A stretch of 64,000 nucleotides of DNA, taken from assembly GCA_052318935.1 (NCBI GenBank), contig JBQRKO010000019.1. One strand, 5' to 3'. Made by a program: the position numbers and the translations under genes. Shown here in pieces: positions 34,517-44,936 of this stretch. The notes beneath the pieces are model-generated. The model ran no database searches, was not told the DNA's origin, and saw only the letters and a program-made list of their open reading frames with translations. This stretch comes from Niallia sp052318935. GTDB taxonomy: Bacteria; Bacillota; Bacilli; Bacillales; Cytobacillaceae. Numbering within the stretch: the first letter of the stretch is position 1; every line of letters begins with the position of its first letter.

Positions 34517-35794
34517 TTAAGCTGCTGCAGACTTCTTAATAGAATCTATATAAGAATTTGCTTTTTCTTCATCAAATTGACCTTCCCATTTGGCAATAAA
34601 AACCGTTGCTACACAGTTTCCAGTCAAGTTAACAGCAGTACGCGCCATCTCTAAAATTCGATCAATACCCGCGATAAAAGCTAATCCTTCTACGGGAATG
34701 CCTACGGAACCTAGTGTTGCTAAAAGCACCACAAAGGATGTACCTGGAACAGCTGCAATTCCTTTTGATGTTAACATCAATACTAACATTAGTGAAATTT
34801 GCTCGGCGATAGATAAATGCACCCCATACATTTGGGCAATAAACAGCGCTGCTAACGCTTGATATAATGTTGCACCATCAAGATTAAATGTATATCCCGT
34901 CGGCAGCACAAATGATGTAATTCCTTTCGGACATCCATATGACTCTAACTTTTGCATTACCCGTGGCAAGACAGTTTCTGAACTTGCTGTGGAATAAGCG
35001 AGCAAGAGTTCATCTTTTACTAAACGCAGCAAAGGCATCAGTTTAATTTTGGCTATTTTACAAATCAATCCGAAGACTACCACAACTAAAAATAACATAC
35101 TTGCATACACAAGTAGCGCAAACTTTCCTAGAGGAATCAGTGAAGATAATCCAAATTTAGAAACCGTTATCCCAATTAACGCAAATACACCAAATGGCGC
35201 TATTTTCATAATTTGGTTTGTCACCCAAAACATCGTGTCTGCAACACCTTGGAAAAAGGCTAAAACGGGTTTCCCTCTTTCTCCAATTGCTGCAACACCT
35301 ATTCCAAATAGAACAGAAAAGAAAACTACAGCAAGCATGTCTCCTTGAGCGAAAGCATTAAAAATATTGGTAGGAATAATATTTACAAATGTATCTATAA
35401 AACTATGTTCTTCCACATTTTTTGTTGTTTCTACATAGGAAGAAATATCGGTTTTAGAGAGATGAGCCATATCGACTCCTGCTCCCGGCTGAAAAATATT
35501 CCCGAACAATAAACCTAAAATAATAGCGATTGTTGTAACAACCTCAAAATAAAGAATTGTCTTAAAACCTAGCTTCCCTATCTTCTTTAAATCACCAACA
35601 CCTGCAATGCCAGCGATAATGGAAGAAACGACGATAGGCAGGACAATCATTTTAATAGAATGCATAAATATATCGGCAATTGGCTGTAAATAGGTAGATA
35701 CAGACGGATTGCCGTAGTAAACAGCGCCAATAATAATCCCAAGGATCAACCCTACGAATATCTGCACTGCTAAAGAAAATTTTATTTTCTTCAC
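34517..35794 (-). CDS. Na+/H+-dicarboxylate or glutamate symporter (GltP/DctA family)
   Basis: 425 residues from a GTG at 35794, chosen because AAGGAG lies 8 bp upstream; the ATG at 35818 lies before that site. Secondary transporter of the SLC1-like fold: eight or more hydrophobic segments, the serine-rich STASSETVLP re-entrant loop, the GYTFNLDGATLYQ helix, and AVPGTSFVVL. It should import glutamate, aspartate or C4-dicarboxylates with sodium or protons. Its closeness to the RpiR regulator upstream on the same strand suggests regulation by that gene. Confidence 0.88.
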   Translation of the reverse strand: MKKIKFSLAVQIFVGLILGIIIGAVYYGNPSVSTYLQPIADIFMHSIKMIVLPIVVSSIIAGIAGVGDLKKIGKLGFKTILYFEVVTTIAIILGLLFGNIFQPGAGVDMAHLSKTDISSYVETTKNVEEHSFIDTFVNIIPTNIFNAFAQGDMLAVVFFSVLFGIGVAAIGERGKPVLAFFQGVADTMFWVTNQIMKIAPFGVFALIGITVSKFGLSSLIPLGKFALLVYASMLFLVVVVFGLICKIAKIKLMPLLRLVKDELLLAYSTASSETVLPRVMQKLESYGCPKGITSFVLPTGYTFNLDGATLYQALAALFIAQMYGVHLSIAEQISLMLVLMLTSKGIAAVPGTSFVVLLATLGSVGIPVEGLAFIAGIDRILEMARTAVNLTGNCVATVFIAKWEGQFDEEKANSYIDSIKKSAAA

Positions 35795-35971
35795 CTTTTT
35801 CACTCCTTGCTTAAACAAAATATTTCATAATAAAATTAAAAATGGAATATATATTTCATAATAACCGTACCTTTACAAAAAAGAAAGGGGGTATCAAAAT
35901 TTTTTGACATTTTAGAGTAGACGTTTAATATACACCAAAAACCAAATATCATTATTTTAGAAAAACAAAAA

Positions 35972-35998
35972 AACATAAGCCCATTAAAGACTTATGTT
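35972..35998 (-). terminator. Short terminator at the RpiR 3' end
   Basis: AACATAAG/CTTATGTT stem whose base touches the regulator stop codon, with an A-run on the plus strand side giving T on the minus strand. Confidence 0.6.
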
Positions 35999-36852
35999 CA
36001 TTGTTTTTTATAAAAAACATCTAAGTTTTCCCAAACATCTTCCAGCAAAGCCAGTTTATCTTGAAAATTTGTTTGGTTTGCTTTTGCTACAGCAATAATT
36101 AAGGCATTAATAAGACTAAACGGTGCAACAAACGATTCGATAAAACTTAGCATTTGACTGTTTGCCGTTAATGTTATATCTGCATGTGGAACAAGAGGAG
36201 ACAGCAAGTTATCCGTAATCGCAATAGTGGTCGCTTTTCTTTTCTTTGCATAAGACAATACTTGTACCGTACTTTTCGCATACCGTGCAAAACTAATGCC
36301 AACCACAACATCCTCTTCACTCAAATCGTAAAGATGCTCTGAAGCAGTTTCGATCAGATGGATTAGTTCTACTTTTTCTAACATAAATTGGAGATAATAT
36401 TGTAGAAAAACACCTAATGCCGTCGCACTCCTATTTGCTACAATATAGATGCTTTTTCCCTTAGCTAATGCTTCTACAGCTTCTTTAAAAGCTTCCATAT
36501 CCAACTTTTCGATGGTGGCTCTAACATTTTCGATATCGCCTAAAAAGATATCGTATACTGCTTGACCTTCATCCACATACATCTTCTTTGACAATGCAAA
36601 TTTTTCAGTTGAGGTAAGCTGCCGTTGTGCATTACTTTGCAGTTCCTGATGTAATTCTGGATATCCGGAATAGCCTAAATAGGTGGCAAACCGAATAACC
36701 GTTGCATGACCGACACCTGCAACTTGTGCCAATTTATCCGCCGTTAAAAAAGGAACTGTATTAGGATTTCCCAAAATATATTTGGCAATTTTTTGATAAG
36801 ACTTGCTCATACTTGGAAAAAGCTCTGCGATGCGCTTATTAATATTTCCCAT
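35998..36852 (-). CDS. RpiR/MurR-family transcriptional regulator
   Basis: 284 residues: N-terminal RpiR helix-turn-helix (about 1-75, with TADKLAQVAGVGHATVIRFAT) and a C-terminal SIS sugar-phosphate-binding domain (about 120-260, SIYIVANRSATALGVFLQYYL and VVGISFARYAKSTV). Such regulators usually sense phosphosugars. AAGGAG lies about 11 bp before the ATG. The symporter gene follows about 200 bp downstream with its own leader, so the pair may be one regulatory unit. The effector is not identifiable. Confidence 0.88.
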   Translation of the reverse strand: MGNINKRIAELFPSMSKSYQKIAKYILGNPNTVPFLTADKLAQVAGVGHATVIRFATYLGYSGYPELHQELQSNAQRQLTSTEKFALSKKMYVDEGQAVYDIFLGDIENVRATIEKLDMEAFKEAVEALAKGKSIYIVANRSATALGVFLQYYLQFMLEKVELIHLIETASEHLYDLSEEDVVVGISFARYAKSTVQVLSYAKKRKATTIAITDNLLSPLVPHADITLTANSQMLSFIESFVAPFSLINALIIAVAKANQTNFQDKLALLEDVWENLDVFYKKQ

Positions 36853-37110
36853 TAAATCTGTAATCTCCTTTTCCTATCATTGCTTTTATGTACTGAACTC
36901 CTGATCATATTTTCTTAATAATCTAAAAACTAAAACAGCAATATTTTTTATTTTAATATAATAATTTTCTTGTGTGTGTTTCCTAAAAACTAGTGATAAA
37001 TAAAAATGTAGTACCAGAAATAGTAGTATACATTCTTTTTCCATTGCGATAACATATCGTTCTTCACAATATCATACCATAAAAATTTTGATAGATATAA
37101 TTGCAAAAAG

Positions 37111-37160
37111 TGCCTGACCTCCAATGCATTAAAGCATTACCGTAACGAGGGCCAGGCTAC
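37111..37160. repeat. Short palindromic repeat
   Basis: TGCCTGACCTCC ... ATGCATTAAAGCATTAC ... GAGGGCCAGGC is an imperfect palindrome of a kind scattered in Bacillus genomes. A related degenerate copy is near 31822-31862. The rest of 36853-37110 shows nothing. Confidence 0.5.
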
Positions 37161-37161
37161 T

Positions 37162-38903
37162 CTATTCATCTTCTAATTCATCATCAAAGTCATCATCATC
37201 TGCCACGTAAGGGTGGGGATTGTTTTGAATAAAGCGTACTGCATTTAACCCAATCATTTGAGCGGGTATGGATGTGTTGCCATCTGGCAAAATAGGAGAA
37301 ATGGATAGGTCGGCTACTTTAAGGTTTTTTGTTCCGAAACATCGAGGAATTCATTGACAACTCCATCTTCAATGCATTTCGCCATTTTACATTGCCCCCC
37401 GTAATGGAAGAAATTCGAATAAGACGCTCTTACATAATCCCCAAGCTTTCTCCTTTTTTCCGCCTCATTAGGAATAGTAAAGATCTCTTCCGAAGGGTAT
37501 ACCACTTTATGAATACCGCTGTTATTTTTTCTAGCCTCTTTAATAATATTGTATATGTTGATATATTGATCAACCAAGAAATCTAAATCATTCGTATTTG
37601 ACTGCAAAGGATTGAAGGAAAACGACGGAAGGGCCTCTGGATCGCTATGGGAGGCCATAATTGTACCCCTGCTTCCTGGGTTGAGATCTATAAGACCAAA
37701 ACTCATAACATTGGTTTGCTTAGTTAAATCTAGATCCCACTCATTACTAGCTACATCAGGAGCAGGAATAAAGAGGGGTGCAGGAGCTCCTAGTATTTGA
37801 AGACGGCGGCCTTCCAAGCTATCCTTATGCTCTGATATAAAAGCACCCAAGGCAATAGGCTGATTTGGATCAGCTGCAACAATCGGTAATATCTGAGATG
37901 TATCCAGCTCAACTCCAAAGCCGGCATACGCTTGAGTTTGCAGATTGTAGCCTACGTTGGGATTTTCAATCATTGGTATAATTCCTGCATTAAACAAATC
38001 GCTGGATTTGCCAATTCCTGATCGTTGTAAAATGACAGAGGAAAAAAATCCTGCCGAAACGACAACACCTTTTCGGGCAAACGTTTTATGAGAAATACTA
38101 TTCTTGACATACTGGACGCCAATGGCGATCATCTGCCCTTTCTTTTTCTTAAATAAGATTTTATTCACCGTCGTTTTAGCGAAAATGAACAGCTTTCTCT
38201 TCCCAGCCCCCAGTTCATCTGAAAAAAACTCATTACCCTGAGTTACAATCCCCTCATTCAAATATCCCGTTGCGGTCGATGATCGGGTAATGGTACCACC
38301 AACCTCCTTCTGGATAAATTGGTTTTTATAAAAGGTACAGTCTCGTACACCTGTGTTATAGTCCTCAACAATATCAATGTCTAATACTTCCGCTGTTGCA
38401 TTTGTCAGCGATTCGATAAGTCCATTCGATGGTATATGCTGTTGCCTAACAAATATAGGTCCCTTTCTTCCCCTTTCACTCGGACTTTGTGTTTGTCCTG
38501 TATAGGTTTCATTTTCAATAAACAGACGACGGACTTGATCGTAGCTCCATTGGTCGTTGCCAACAAGAGCTGCCCATTCGTTATAAAGTTCTCTACTCCC
38601 GCGGACAGCATACATATCGTTAACTTCTGAGCTTCCACCAATGACCCGCCCATTGACCGTAACAAGCTGCCGTACAAGGGATGGCTCTAATCTAGAGATA
38701 AGGTTGAAGGCAAATTTATTGTTACTTGCCAAAGTAATAGCTTCTAAAATATCCGGACTGCTTAACTGATCCGTACTATTTATTCCCTGTTCAAGGACAA
38801 GGACGGAAGTACGTCGGTCATCCGTTAATTTTTTAGCTACTACCCCGCCCGCTGTTCCGGCACCAATGACAATATAATCAAAAACATCCTTTTTATGTCC
38901 CAT
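37162..38903 (-). pseudogene. GMC-family oxidoreductase with a 3' frameshift
   Basis: The main frame (37314-38903) encodes an FAD-binding GMC oxidoreductase: Rossmann motif GAGTAGGVVAKKL, VLVLEQG, NGRVIGGSSEVNDMYAVRG, and a VVSAGFFSSVILQRSGIG segment. At 37325-37330 a run of six T (A on the coding strand) breaks the frame. One extra base there would restore NLKVADLSISPI, the expected FAD-closing segment, and an acidic tail ending at 37162. Either the gene is broken or the run was misread. Substrate class: an alcohol or sugar; not assignable. Confidence 0.75.
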
Positions 38904-39513
38904 AAATCTATCTACCTACTTTCATATTTAAATATTGACCTTATAGGTATCAAGATATGATATGTAGACAAGCTCTTTTTGTATAAATAGAGTTACTAAA
39001 GTGTATAACTCATTTTTAGCCCTATTCACCATTCAATATTGCTGCTACGGTTACCTTTAGCAAATGTTATTAATCTGCCATGACAAGACTCGGAAACATG
39101 CTTAGAACTAGAAAATGATTATTACTTATGATACGGTTCTCCGTAATGTGTCTAAAAGAGTTTTTATTTTTAAATACTAATGGATTAGATTATACTATTG
39201 ATAAAGATGACACGATAAAGAAATTTTTAACATCTTAGAAACTTCAACGGTAAACACTTCATAATAATGACCAGCAATCCCTAAATCTTCTATGTTATTT
39301 GTCACTTCAAAGTTTAAGATCGTTTTGTACAACGGAGATAGACTCCATAGCCAATTGAGAAAACATTGATTGTAATTGAAAATTAAAATTTTACCATCAA
39401 AATTATTTTAAATACTATGCATTCTGAACTTACAAAAAATACCACAACTATTTTACAATGGTTATTAAAATAAATCACGATAAAATTACGTATAATAAAA
39501 TTGAGTTTTATTC
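38904..39513. other. Intergenic region before ahpC
   Basis: No complete gene. A minus-strand open stretch around 39211-39335 (HYYEVFTVEVSKML) lacks a convincing start and could be a decayed gene end. Confidence 0.4.
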
Positions 39514-39568
39514 TTGACAAAACAATAAGATTTATATAATAATAAATTTGAAATTAGAATTATTATTT
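39514..39568 (+). promoter_or_regulatory. ahpC promoter and PerR-like box
   Basis: TTGACA (514-519) with TATAAT (535-540, 15 bp) or TAATAA (537-542, 17 bp). Just downstream TTAGAATTATTATTT (554-568) matches the PerR box TTATAATNATTATAA in 12 of 14 specified positions. Peroxide-inducible repression by PerR is expected for ahpC in Bacillus. Confidence 0.6.
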
Positions 39569-39674
39569 TTAACCAATAATAATAAAAAACAATTATTTTT
39601 GATTATTTATTGGTTATTTAAAGTTTTGACTATATGTCTAAACTTACTAATAAAAACACTAGGAGGAATTTATT

Positions 39675-40238
39675 ATGTCTTTAATCGGAAAAGAAGTACA
39701 ACCATTCAAAGCACAAGCTTTCCAAAAAGGTCAATTTATCGAGGTTACTGAAGAAAACTTAAAAGGACAGTGGAGCGTATTTTGCTTTTATCCAGCAGAC
39801 TTTACATTTGTGTGCCCTACTGAGCTTGAGGATCTACAAAACCAATACGCTGCTCTAAAAGAACTTGGAGTTGAAGTATATTCTGTTTCAACGGATACTC
39901 ATTTTACACATAAAGCATGGCACGATCATTCAGAAGCTATTGGTAAAATCGAATATATTATGATCGGCGACCCTTCACAAAAAATCTCTCGCAACTTCGA
40001 TGTATTAAACGAAGAAGAAGGTCTTGCAGATCGCGGTACTTTCATCATCGATCCAGACGGCATCGTTCAAGCAGTTGAAATCAATGCAGGCGGCATCGGC
40101 CGTGATGCAAGCACTCTTGTAAACAAAATTAAAGCAGCACAATATGTTCGCAACAATCCAGGTGAAGTTTGCCCAGCAAAATGGCAAGAAGGTTCTGAAA
40201 CACTTAAACCAAGCCTTGATCTTGTAGGAAAAATTTAA
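39675..40238 (+). CDS. ahpC: Alkyl hydroperoxide reductase, peroxiredoxin subunit
   Basis: 187-residue typical 2-Cys peroxiredoxin. The peroxidatic Cys47 lies in FTFVCPTELEDL and the resolving cysteine in EVCPAKW near residue 166. It reduces hydrogen peroxide and organic hydroperoxides and is recycled by AhpF, encoded 12 bp downstream. AGGAGG precedes the ATG by 8 bp. Length and sequence are normal. Expression is probably controlled by PerR through the box upstream. Confidence 0.97.
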   Translation: MSLIGKEVQPFKAQAFQKGQFIEVTEENLKGQWSVFCFYPADFTFVCPTELEDLQNQYAALKELGVEVYSVSTDTHFTHKAWHDHSEAIGKIEYIMIGDPSQKISRNFDVLNEEEGLADRGTFIIDPDGIVQAVEINAGGIGRDASTLVNKIKAAQYVRNNPGEVCPAKWQEGSETLKPSLDLVGKI

Positions 40239-40250
40239 GGAGTACGATCA

Positions 40251-41780
40251 ATGATACTAGATGCAGATATAAAAGCACAATTAGCCCAATATCTTCCATT
40301 GATGGAGGGCGATGTGCTACTTAAAGTAAGTGCAGGATCCGATGATGTATCTCGCGACATGGTGGCTCTAGTGGATGAATTAGCCACCATGTCATCCAAC
40401 ATTAAAGTGGAAAAAACACAATTACCGAAAACTCCAAGCTTCAGTGTAAATCGTATCGGCGAAGATACTGGAGTAACTTTCGCTGGAATCCCTCTTGGGC
40501 ACGAATTTACTTCATTAGTGTTGGCTCTCTTGCAGGTAAGCGGCAGAGCTCCGAAGGTTGACCAGAAAGTAATTGATCAAGTGAAAAGCATTAAAGGCGA
40601 CTATCACTTTGAATCTTACATTAGCTTAAGCTGTCACAACTGTCCTGATGTTGTGCAAGCACTGAACTTGATGAGCGTTCTTAACCCTGGCATTACACAT
40701 ACTATGATTGATGGTGCAGCGTTTAAAGAAGAGGTTGAAAGCAAAAACATCATGGCAGTACCAACTGTGTTCCTAAATGGGGAATCATTCGGCAGCGGTC
40801 GTATGTCACTAGAGGAAATACTTGCCAAGGTAGGTAGTACTCCAGATGCATCAGAATTTGCCGATAAGGATCCATTCGATGTGCTTGTTATTGGAGGCGG
40901 ACCATCTGGTGCAAGTGCAGCAATCTATGCAGCACGTAAAGGTATTCGTACAGGCATTGTTGCTGAACGCTTTGGCGGTCAGATTATGGATACAGTGGGC
41001 ATTGAGAACTTTATCAGTGTAAAGTACACCGAAGGTCCTAAGCTTGCAGCAAGCCTTGAAGAACACGTGAAAGAGTATGACATTGATGTCATGAATTTAC
41101 AACGTGCTAAACGTTTAGAAAAGAAAGACTTAATTGAAGTTGAATTGGAAAACGGTGCTGTTCTAAAGAGCAAAAGCGTAATCCTTTCAACAGGTGCTCG
41201 TTGGCGCAATGTTGGTGTACCAGGAGAAGCCGAGTTTAAGAACAAAGGTGTAGCATACTGCCCTCATTGTGATGGTCCATTGTTTGCAGGAAAACGTGTA
41301 GCCGTTATTGGCGGCGGTAATTCCGGTGTTGAAGCAGCAATTGATCTCGCTGGAATTGTAAAACATGTAACAGTTCTAGAATTTAACTCAGAACTGAAAG
41401 CTGATTCTGTATTGCAAGAACGTCTTTACAGCCTGCCTAATGTAACAGTCATAAAGAATGCTCAAACAAAAGAAATTACCGGCACTGACAAAGTAAACGG
41501 CATTTCCTACATGGAACGTGATACAGAAGAAGTGAAACATATTGAACTAGAGGGTGTGTTTGTTCAGATCGGTCTTGTACCAAATACGGATTGGTTAGGT
41601 GAAACCGTTGAACGTACTAGAATCGGTGAAATCGTTGTAGATAATCATGGATCAACGAACATACCTGGAGTGTTTGCTGCAGGAGACTGCACAAATAATC
41701 CATATAAGCAGATCATTATTTCAATGGGATCGGGAGCTAATGCATCTTTAGGTGCCTTTGATTATCTCATCCGAAATTAA
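40251..41780 (+). CDS. ahpF: Alkyl hydroperoxide reductase, flavoprotein subunit
   Basis: 509 residues. The N-terminal tandem thioredoxin folds carry the redox pair in SCHNCPDV (about 129-132); the C-terminal thioredoxin-reductase-like part has the FAD motif VIGGGPSGASAA, the NAD(P)H motif VIGGGNSGVEAA, and the active disulfide in YCPHCDGP. It passes electrons from NADH to AhpC. It is co-transcribed with ahpC (AAGGAG 9 bp before the ATG) and followed by a strong terminator. Confidence 0.97.
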   Translation: MILDADIKAQLAQYLPLMEGDVLLKVSAGSDDVSRDMVALVDELATMSSNIKVEKTQLPKTPSFSVNRIGEDTGVTFAGIPLGHEFTSLVLALLQVSGRAPKVDQKVIDQVKSIKGDYHFESYISLSCHNCPDVVQALNLMSVLNPGITHTMIDGAAFKEEVESKNIMAVPTVFLNGESFGSGRMSLEEILAKVGSTPDASEFADKDPFDVLVIGGGPSGASAAIYAARKGIRTGIVAERFGGQIMDTVGIENFISVKYTEGPKLAASLEEHVKEYDIDVMNLQRAKRLEKKDLIEVELENGAVLKSKSVILSTGARWRNVGVPGEAEFKNKGVAYCPHCDGPLFAGKRVAVIGGGNSGVEAAIDLAGIVKHVTVLEFNSELKADSVLQERLYSLPNVTVIKNAQTKEITGTDKVNGISYMERDTEEVKHIELEGVFVQIGLVPNTDWLGETVERTRIGEIVVDNHGSTNIPGVFAAGDCTNNPYKQIIISMGSGANASLGAFDYLIRN

Positions 41781-41816
41781 TGGACGTTTATTATTTTACC
41801 TTATAAGATACGAATA

Positions 41817-41864
41817 AAACCCTCATTTAGGTTCACTGTTGATGTACCTAAATGAGGGTTTTTA
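41817..41864 (+). terminator. Terminator of ahpCF
   Basis: AAACCCTCATTTAGGT and ACCTAAATGAGGGTTT form a perfect 16-bp stem with a T-run, about 37 bp after the ahpF stop. Confidence 0.9.
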
Positions 41865-42275
41865 ATGTATTTTGATAGGAGAAGTAAATGTGTTTTTCTA
41901 ATTCCTAAACACCTCTTTTTATCCCAATAAATTTCCACATTCTTTCAATCTTTCTATATTTGATTGTTCCTTTACCAGCAGGTCCAAGAAGTTTTTTAAC
42001 TTTTTAACATTGTACTTGAGAAGTTGGATCAACCTCTTCATTCAGATGTAAGTACATCTCAATGCTGGAGTAATTTCGGTTAATCTTACATTATTGCTAT
42101 TATCATAAGAAAGTTGTACTAAAACTCCACCCTTATCTATTTACGTTTGTTAAAATTCAAAGAGTAGTTTTTTAATACTCAAGCAGGTTACCTAAAGAAA
42201 AACTTAAAACAACTTGTACATCCAGGTATTGTTAAGGTATAACATTAACAGGATTTATGAAAGTAGGTAGTTTGA
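41865..42275. other. Intergenic region with small-gene remnant
   Basis: The stretch 41865-41950 resembles the 3' end of the broken gene at 33868 (shared AATGTATTTTGATAGGAG). On the minus strand an interrupted reading ends in FIGIKRGV, like the end of that gene. The remainder shows nothing. Confidence 0.4.
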
Positions 42276-42836
42276 ATGAAAACTGAAAAAGAAAAAATGT
42301 TAGCGGGAGAAATGTATAATCCTGCTGACCCAGAATTATTAAAGGACCGAAAAAATGCTAGAAGACTAGCTAGAATGTATAATCAAACTTTAGAAGACGA
42401 AGATGACAAACGACTTAAACTATTAAAAGAGTTATTGGGTTCGACTGGAGAAAACGTATATATGGAACCAAATATAAGGATTGATTATGGCTATAACACA
42501 TATGTAGGAGATAACTTTTTTGCAAACTTTGACTGTACTATCTTAGATGTTTGTGAAGTACGATTTGGGGATAATTGTATGCTTGGACCTGGCGTAAATA
42601 TCTACACTGCATCTCATCCTCTTAATCCAATTGAACGGAACTCTGGAAAAGAGTACGCAAAACCAATTACGATCGGAAACAATGTATGGATTGGTGGGAG
42701 TGCAATAATAAATCCAGGAGTTACGATAGGTGACAATGTTGTTATTGCATCAGGTGCAGTTGTTACTAAAGATGTGCCCGATAACGTTGTAGTTGGAGGT
42801 AATCCAGCTAAAGTAATTAAAAAAATTGAAATGTAA
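42276..42836 (+). CDS. maa: Maltose O-acetyltransferase-type enzyme
   Basis: 186-residue left-handed beta-helix acetyltransferase of the Maa/LacA/NodL group. The N-terminal Mac domain (MLAGEMYNPADPEL) is followed by hexapeptide repeats (about 65-180) with the catalytic His in TASHPLNP. It transfers acetyl from acetyl-CoA to maltose, glucose or a similar sugar. The symbol follows the family; substrate preference is not certain. A weak ribosome-binding site and a strong downstream terminator frame it as a single gene. Confidence 0.85.
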   Translation: MKTEKEKMLAGEMYNPADPELLKDRKNARRLARMYNQTLEDEDDKRLKLLKELLGSTGENVYMEPNIRIDYGYNTYVGDNFFANFDCTILDVCEVRFGDNCMLGPGVNIYTASHPLNPIERNSGKEYAKPITIGNNVWIGGSAIINPGVTIGDNVVIASGAVVTKDVPDNVVVGGNPAKVIKKIEM

Positions 42837-42867
42837 GTTATCTTTTATCGGGCATACTATAATAAAT

Positions 42868-42906
42868 TAGGGAAACCTTTTGTAGTTCTGGTTTCCCTAT
42901 TTTTTA
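42868..42906 (+). terminator. Terminator of maa
   Basis: TAGGGAAACC/GGTTTCCCTA stem with a following T-run. Confidence 0.85.
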
Positions 42907-42927
42907 AATTAAAGCTGTATAGGAATC

Positions 42928-43050
42928 TTATAATACTATAGTTCGCTTCCTTATAGAAAGACAACGGTCAATAAAACCTAAAGAAATTGCAAAAATATTT
43001 CAAGTTCATCCTAGGACTATTACAAAATGGGCAGAGACTTGGTTTAAACT
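42928..43050 (+). pseudogene. Helix-turn-helix fragment
   Basis: An open stretch without start codon reads IVRFLIERQRSIKPKEIAKI, then FQVHPRTITKWAETWF, a clear helix-turn-helix as in transposase or regulator N-termini. It continues without homology into the mqo 3' end. Probably a leftover of a mobile element. Confidence 0.35.
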
Positions 43051-43054
43051 GTTT

Positions 43055-44575
43055 CTAAACTACATCCACAGAATTAACTTTATTCGGCAAGTTTTCGCTT
43101 AGACCAAGTGCCTGCGCTGTTGAAGTATGAATTTCGTGGAAAAGCTCTGGGTTTTCCACTAGTGACACGCCATAAGAAGGAATCATTTCTTTTATTTTCG
43201 GCTCCCACTCTTTTATATGCTGCGGGAAGCATTTTTTTATTACCTCAAGCATGACGTGAACAGCGGTTGAAGCACCCGGTGAAGCGCCGAGCAATGCAGC
43301 TATCGAGCCATCAGCGGCACTAACAACTTCCGTACCAAATTGAAGCGTTCCTTTGCCGCCTTCAACAGTATCTTTGATAACTTGCACACGTTGGCCCGCT
43401 ACCACTAAATCCCAATCCTCGCTTTTGGCATTTGGAACAAACTCACGTAATTCTTCCATGCGCTGTTCTTTCGATAACATAAGTTGCTGGATCAGGTATT
43501 TTGTCAATGGAATGTTTTTTGCGCCTGACGCCAACATAGTGACAAGATTATCCGGTTTTACGGAAGTTACCAAATCGAACATTGAACCAGTTTTTAAAAA
43601 CTTTGGTGAGAAGCCAGCAAACGGTCCAAATAGCAACGATTTTTTGTTGTCGATATATCTTGTGTCAAGATGCGGAACAGACATTGGCGGAGCACCAACC
43701 GAAGCTTTGCCGTATACTTTTGCATGATGCTGCTCTACAATATCCGGATTGTTACACACCATAAATAGTCCACTTACAGGGAATCCTCCAATATGTTTCC
43801 CTTCAGGAATACCAGATTTTTGCAGTAAATGCACGCTTCCTCCCCCAGCGCCGATAAAGACGAATTTTGCAGTATGGCGTTCGACAGTACCGGTATCGAG
43901 ATTTTTCACTTTCAATTCCCACAATCCGTCGCTAGTACGTTTAATATTATTAACACTATGTTTGTAGTTTATATCGACATTATTACTCTTTAAGTGGTCA
44001 AACAACATACGCGTTAAAGTGCCAAAGTTGACATCAGTTCCAGAATCGATTTTTGTTGCCGCTATAGGTTCATTTAAAGTTCGGTCTTTCAACATAAGCG
44101 GAATCCATTCCATCAGTTTTTCCGGGTCATCGGAAAATTCCATCCCTTGGAACAGAGGGTTGTTTGAAAGGGCTTCAAAACGTTTTTTCAAAAAATTCAC
44201 ATTTTGTTCCCCATGTACGTAACTCATATGAGGCAATGGCATGATAAAGTCCTGCGGATTACGTATCAAATTGCTATTTACAAGATAAGACCAGAACTGT
44301 CTTGAAAGCTGAAACTGTTCATTAATTTTTATAGCTTTGCTAATATCTACAGATCCATCCGCCTTTTCGACAGTATAGTTAAGCTCGCACAGTGCAGCAT
44401 GCCCCGTTCCCGCATTATTCCATTCGTTAGAGCTTTCCTCTCCTGCGTCTGCGAGTTTCTCAAACACGGTAATTTTCCAGTTCGGTACTAGTTCTTTCAG
44501 CAGTGTCCCCAAAGTCGCACTCATGACTCCGGCACCAATTAAGATAACGTCTGTTTTAGTTTGTCTATTACTCAT
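43055..44575 (-). CDS. mqo: Malate:quinone oxidoreductase
   Basis: 506 residues from the ATG at 44575 (AAGGAT 10 bp upstream; the ATG three codons earlier abuts that site). FAD-dependent membrane-associated enzyme oxidising malate to oxaloacetate and reducing quinone. Visible features: FAD motif ILIGAGVMSATLG, NEWNNAGTGHAALCELNY, KFVFIGAGGGSVHLLQKSGI, and GASPGASTAVHVMLEVI near the C-terminus. Length is normal. It stands alone, downstream of a region with no other gene. Confidence 0.95.
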   Translation of the reverse strand: MSNRQTKTDVILIGAGVMSATLGTLLKELVPNWKITVFEKLADAGEESSNEWNNAGTGHAALCELNYTVEKADGSVDISKAIKINEQFQLSRQFWSYLVNSNLIRNPQDFIMPLPHMSYVHGEQNVNFLKKRFEALSNNPLFQGMEFSDDPEKLMEWIPLMLKDRTLNEPIAATKIDSGTDVNFGTLTRMLFDHLKSNNVDINYKHSVNNIKRTSDGLWELKVKNLDTGTVERHTAKFVFIGAGGGSVHLLQKSGIPEGKHIGGFPVSGLFMVCNNPDIVEQHHAKVYGKASVGAPPMSVPHLDTRYIDNKKSLLFGPFAGFSPKFLKTGSMFDLVTSVKPDNLVTMLASGAKNIPLTKYLIQQLMLSKEQRMEELREFVPNAKSEDWDLVVAGQRVQVIKDTVEGGKGTLQFGTEVVSAADGSIAALLGASPGASTAVHVMLEVIKKCFPQHIKEWEPKIKEMIPSYGVSLVENPELFHEIHTSTAQALGLSENLPNKVNSVDVV

Positions 44576-44936
44576 TTTTACCATATCCTTACCCTAAGAT
44601 TTACAGAAAGGATGTAGACGCTCCTGCTTAAGCGTCACAGTAAGCCAAAACGCAACCTAGGAACACACCTTTTCTGTATCGATTATAACCTGATTATATA
44701 AGTCGCATTAATACGAATTATCTATTCACTTCTCTCAATCTTCATAAAACTATCTTCTCTAGTATTGTATGCCTTATTTTTTCTGGAGACTTAAAAACCT
44801 ACTGTTTTTGCTCCTCAAATTTTTATTATACCATTATTAATCCATCAATTAAATCAAGCATAATTTACACTTATATCCAAAAACACACAAAGAAAAAACC
44901 ATACCTTTTACAGTACAGTTTTATAAAAAAACTTAT
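44576..44936. other. Intergenic region between mqo and rlmH
   Basis: AT-rich upstream region of mqo and 3' flank of rlmH. No gene, strong promoter or repeat recognised. Confidence 0.4.
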
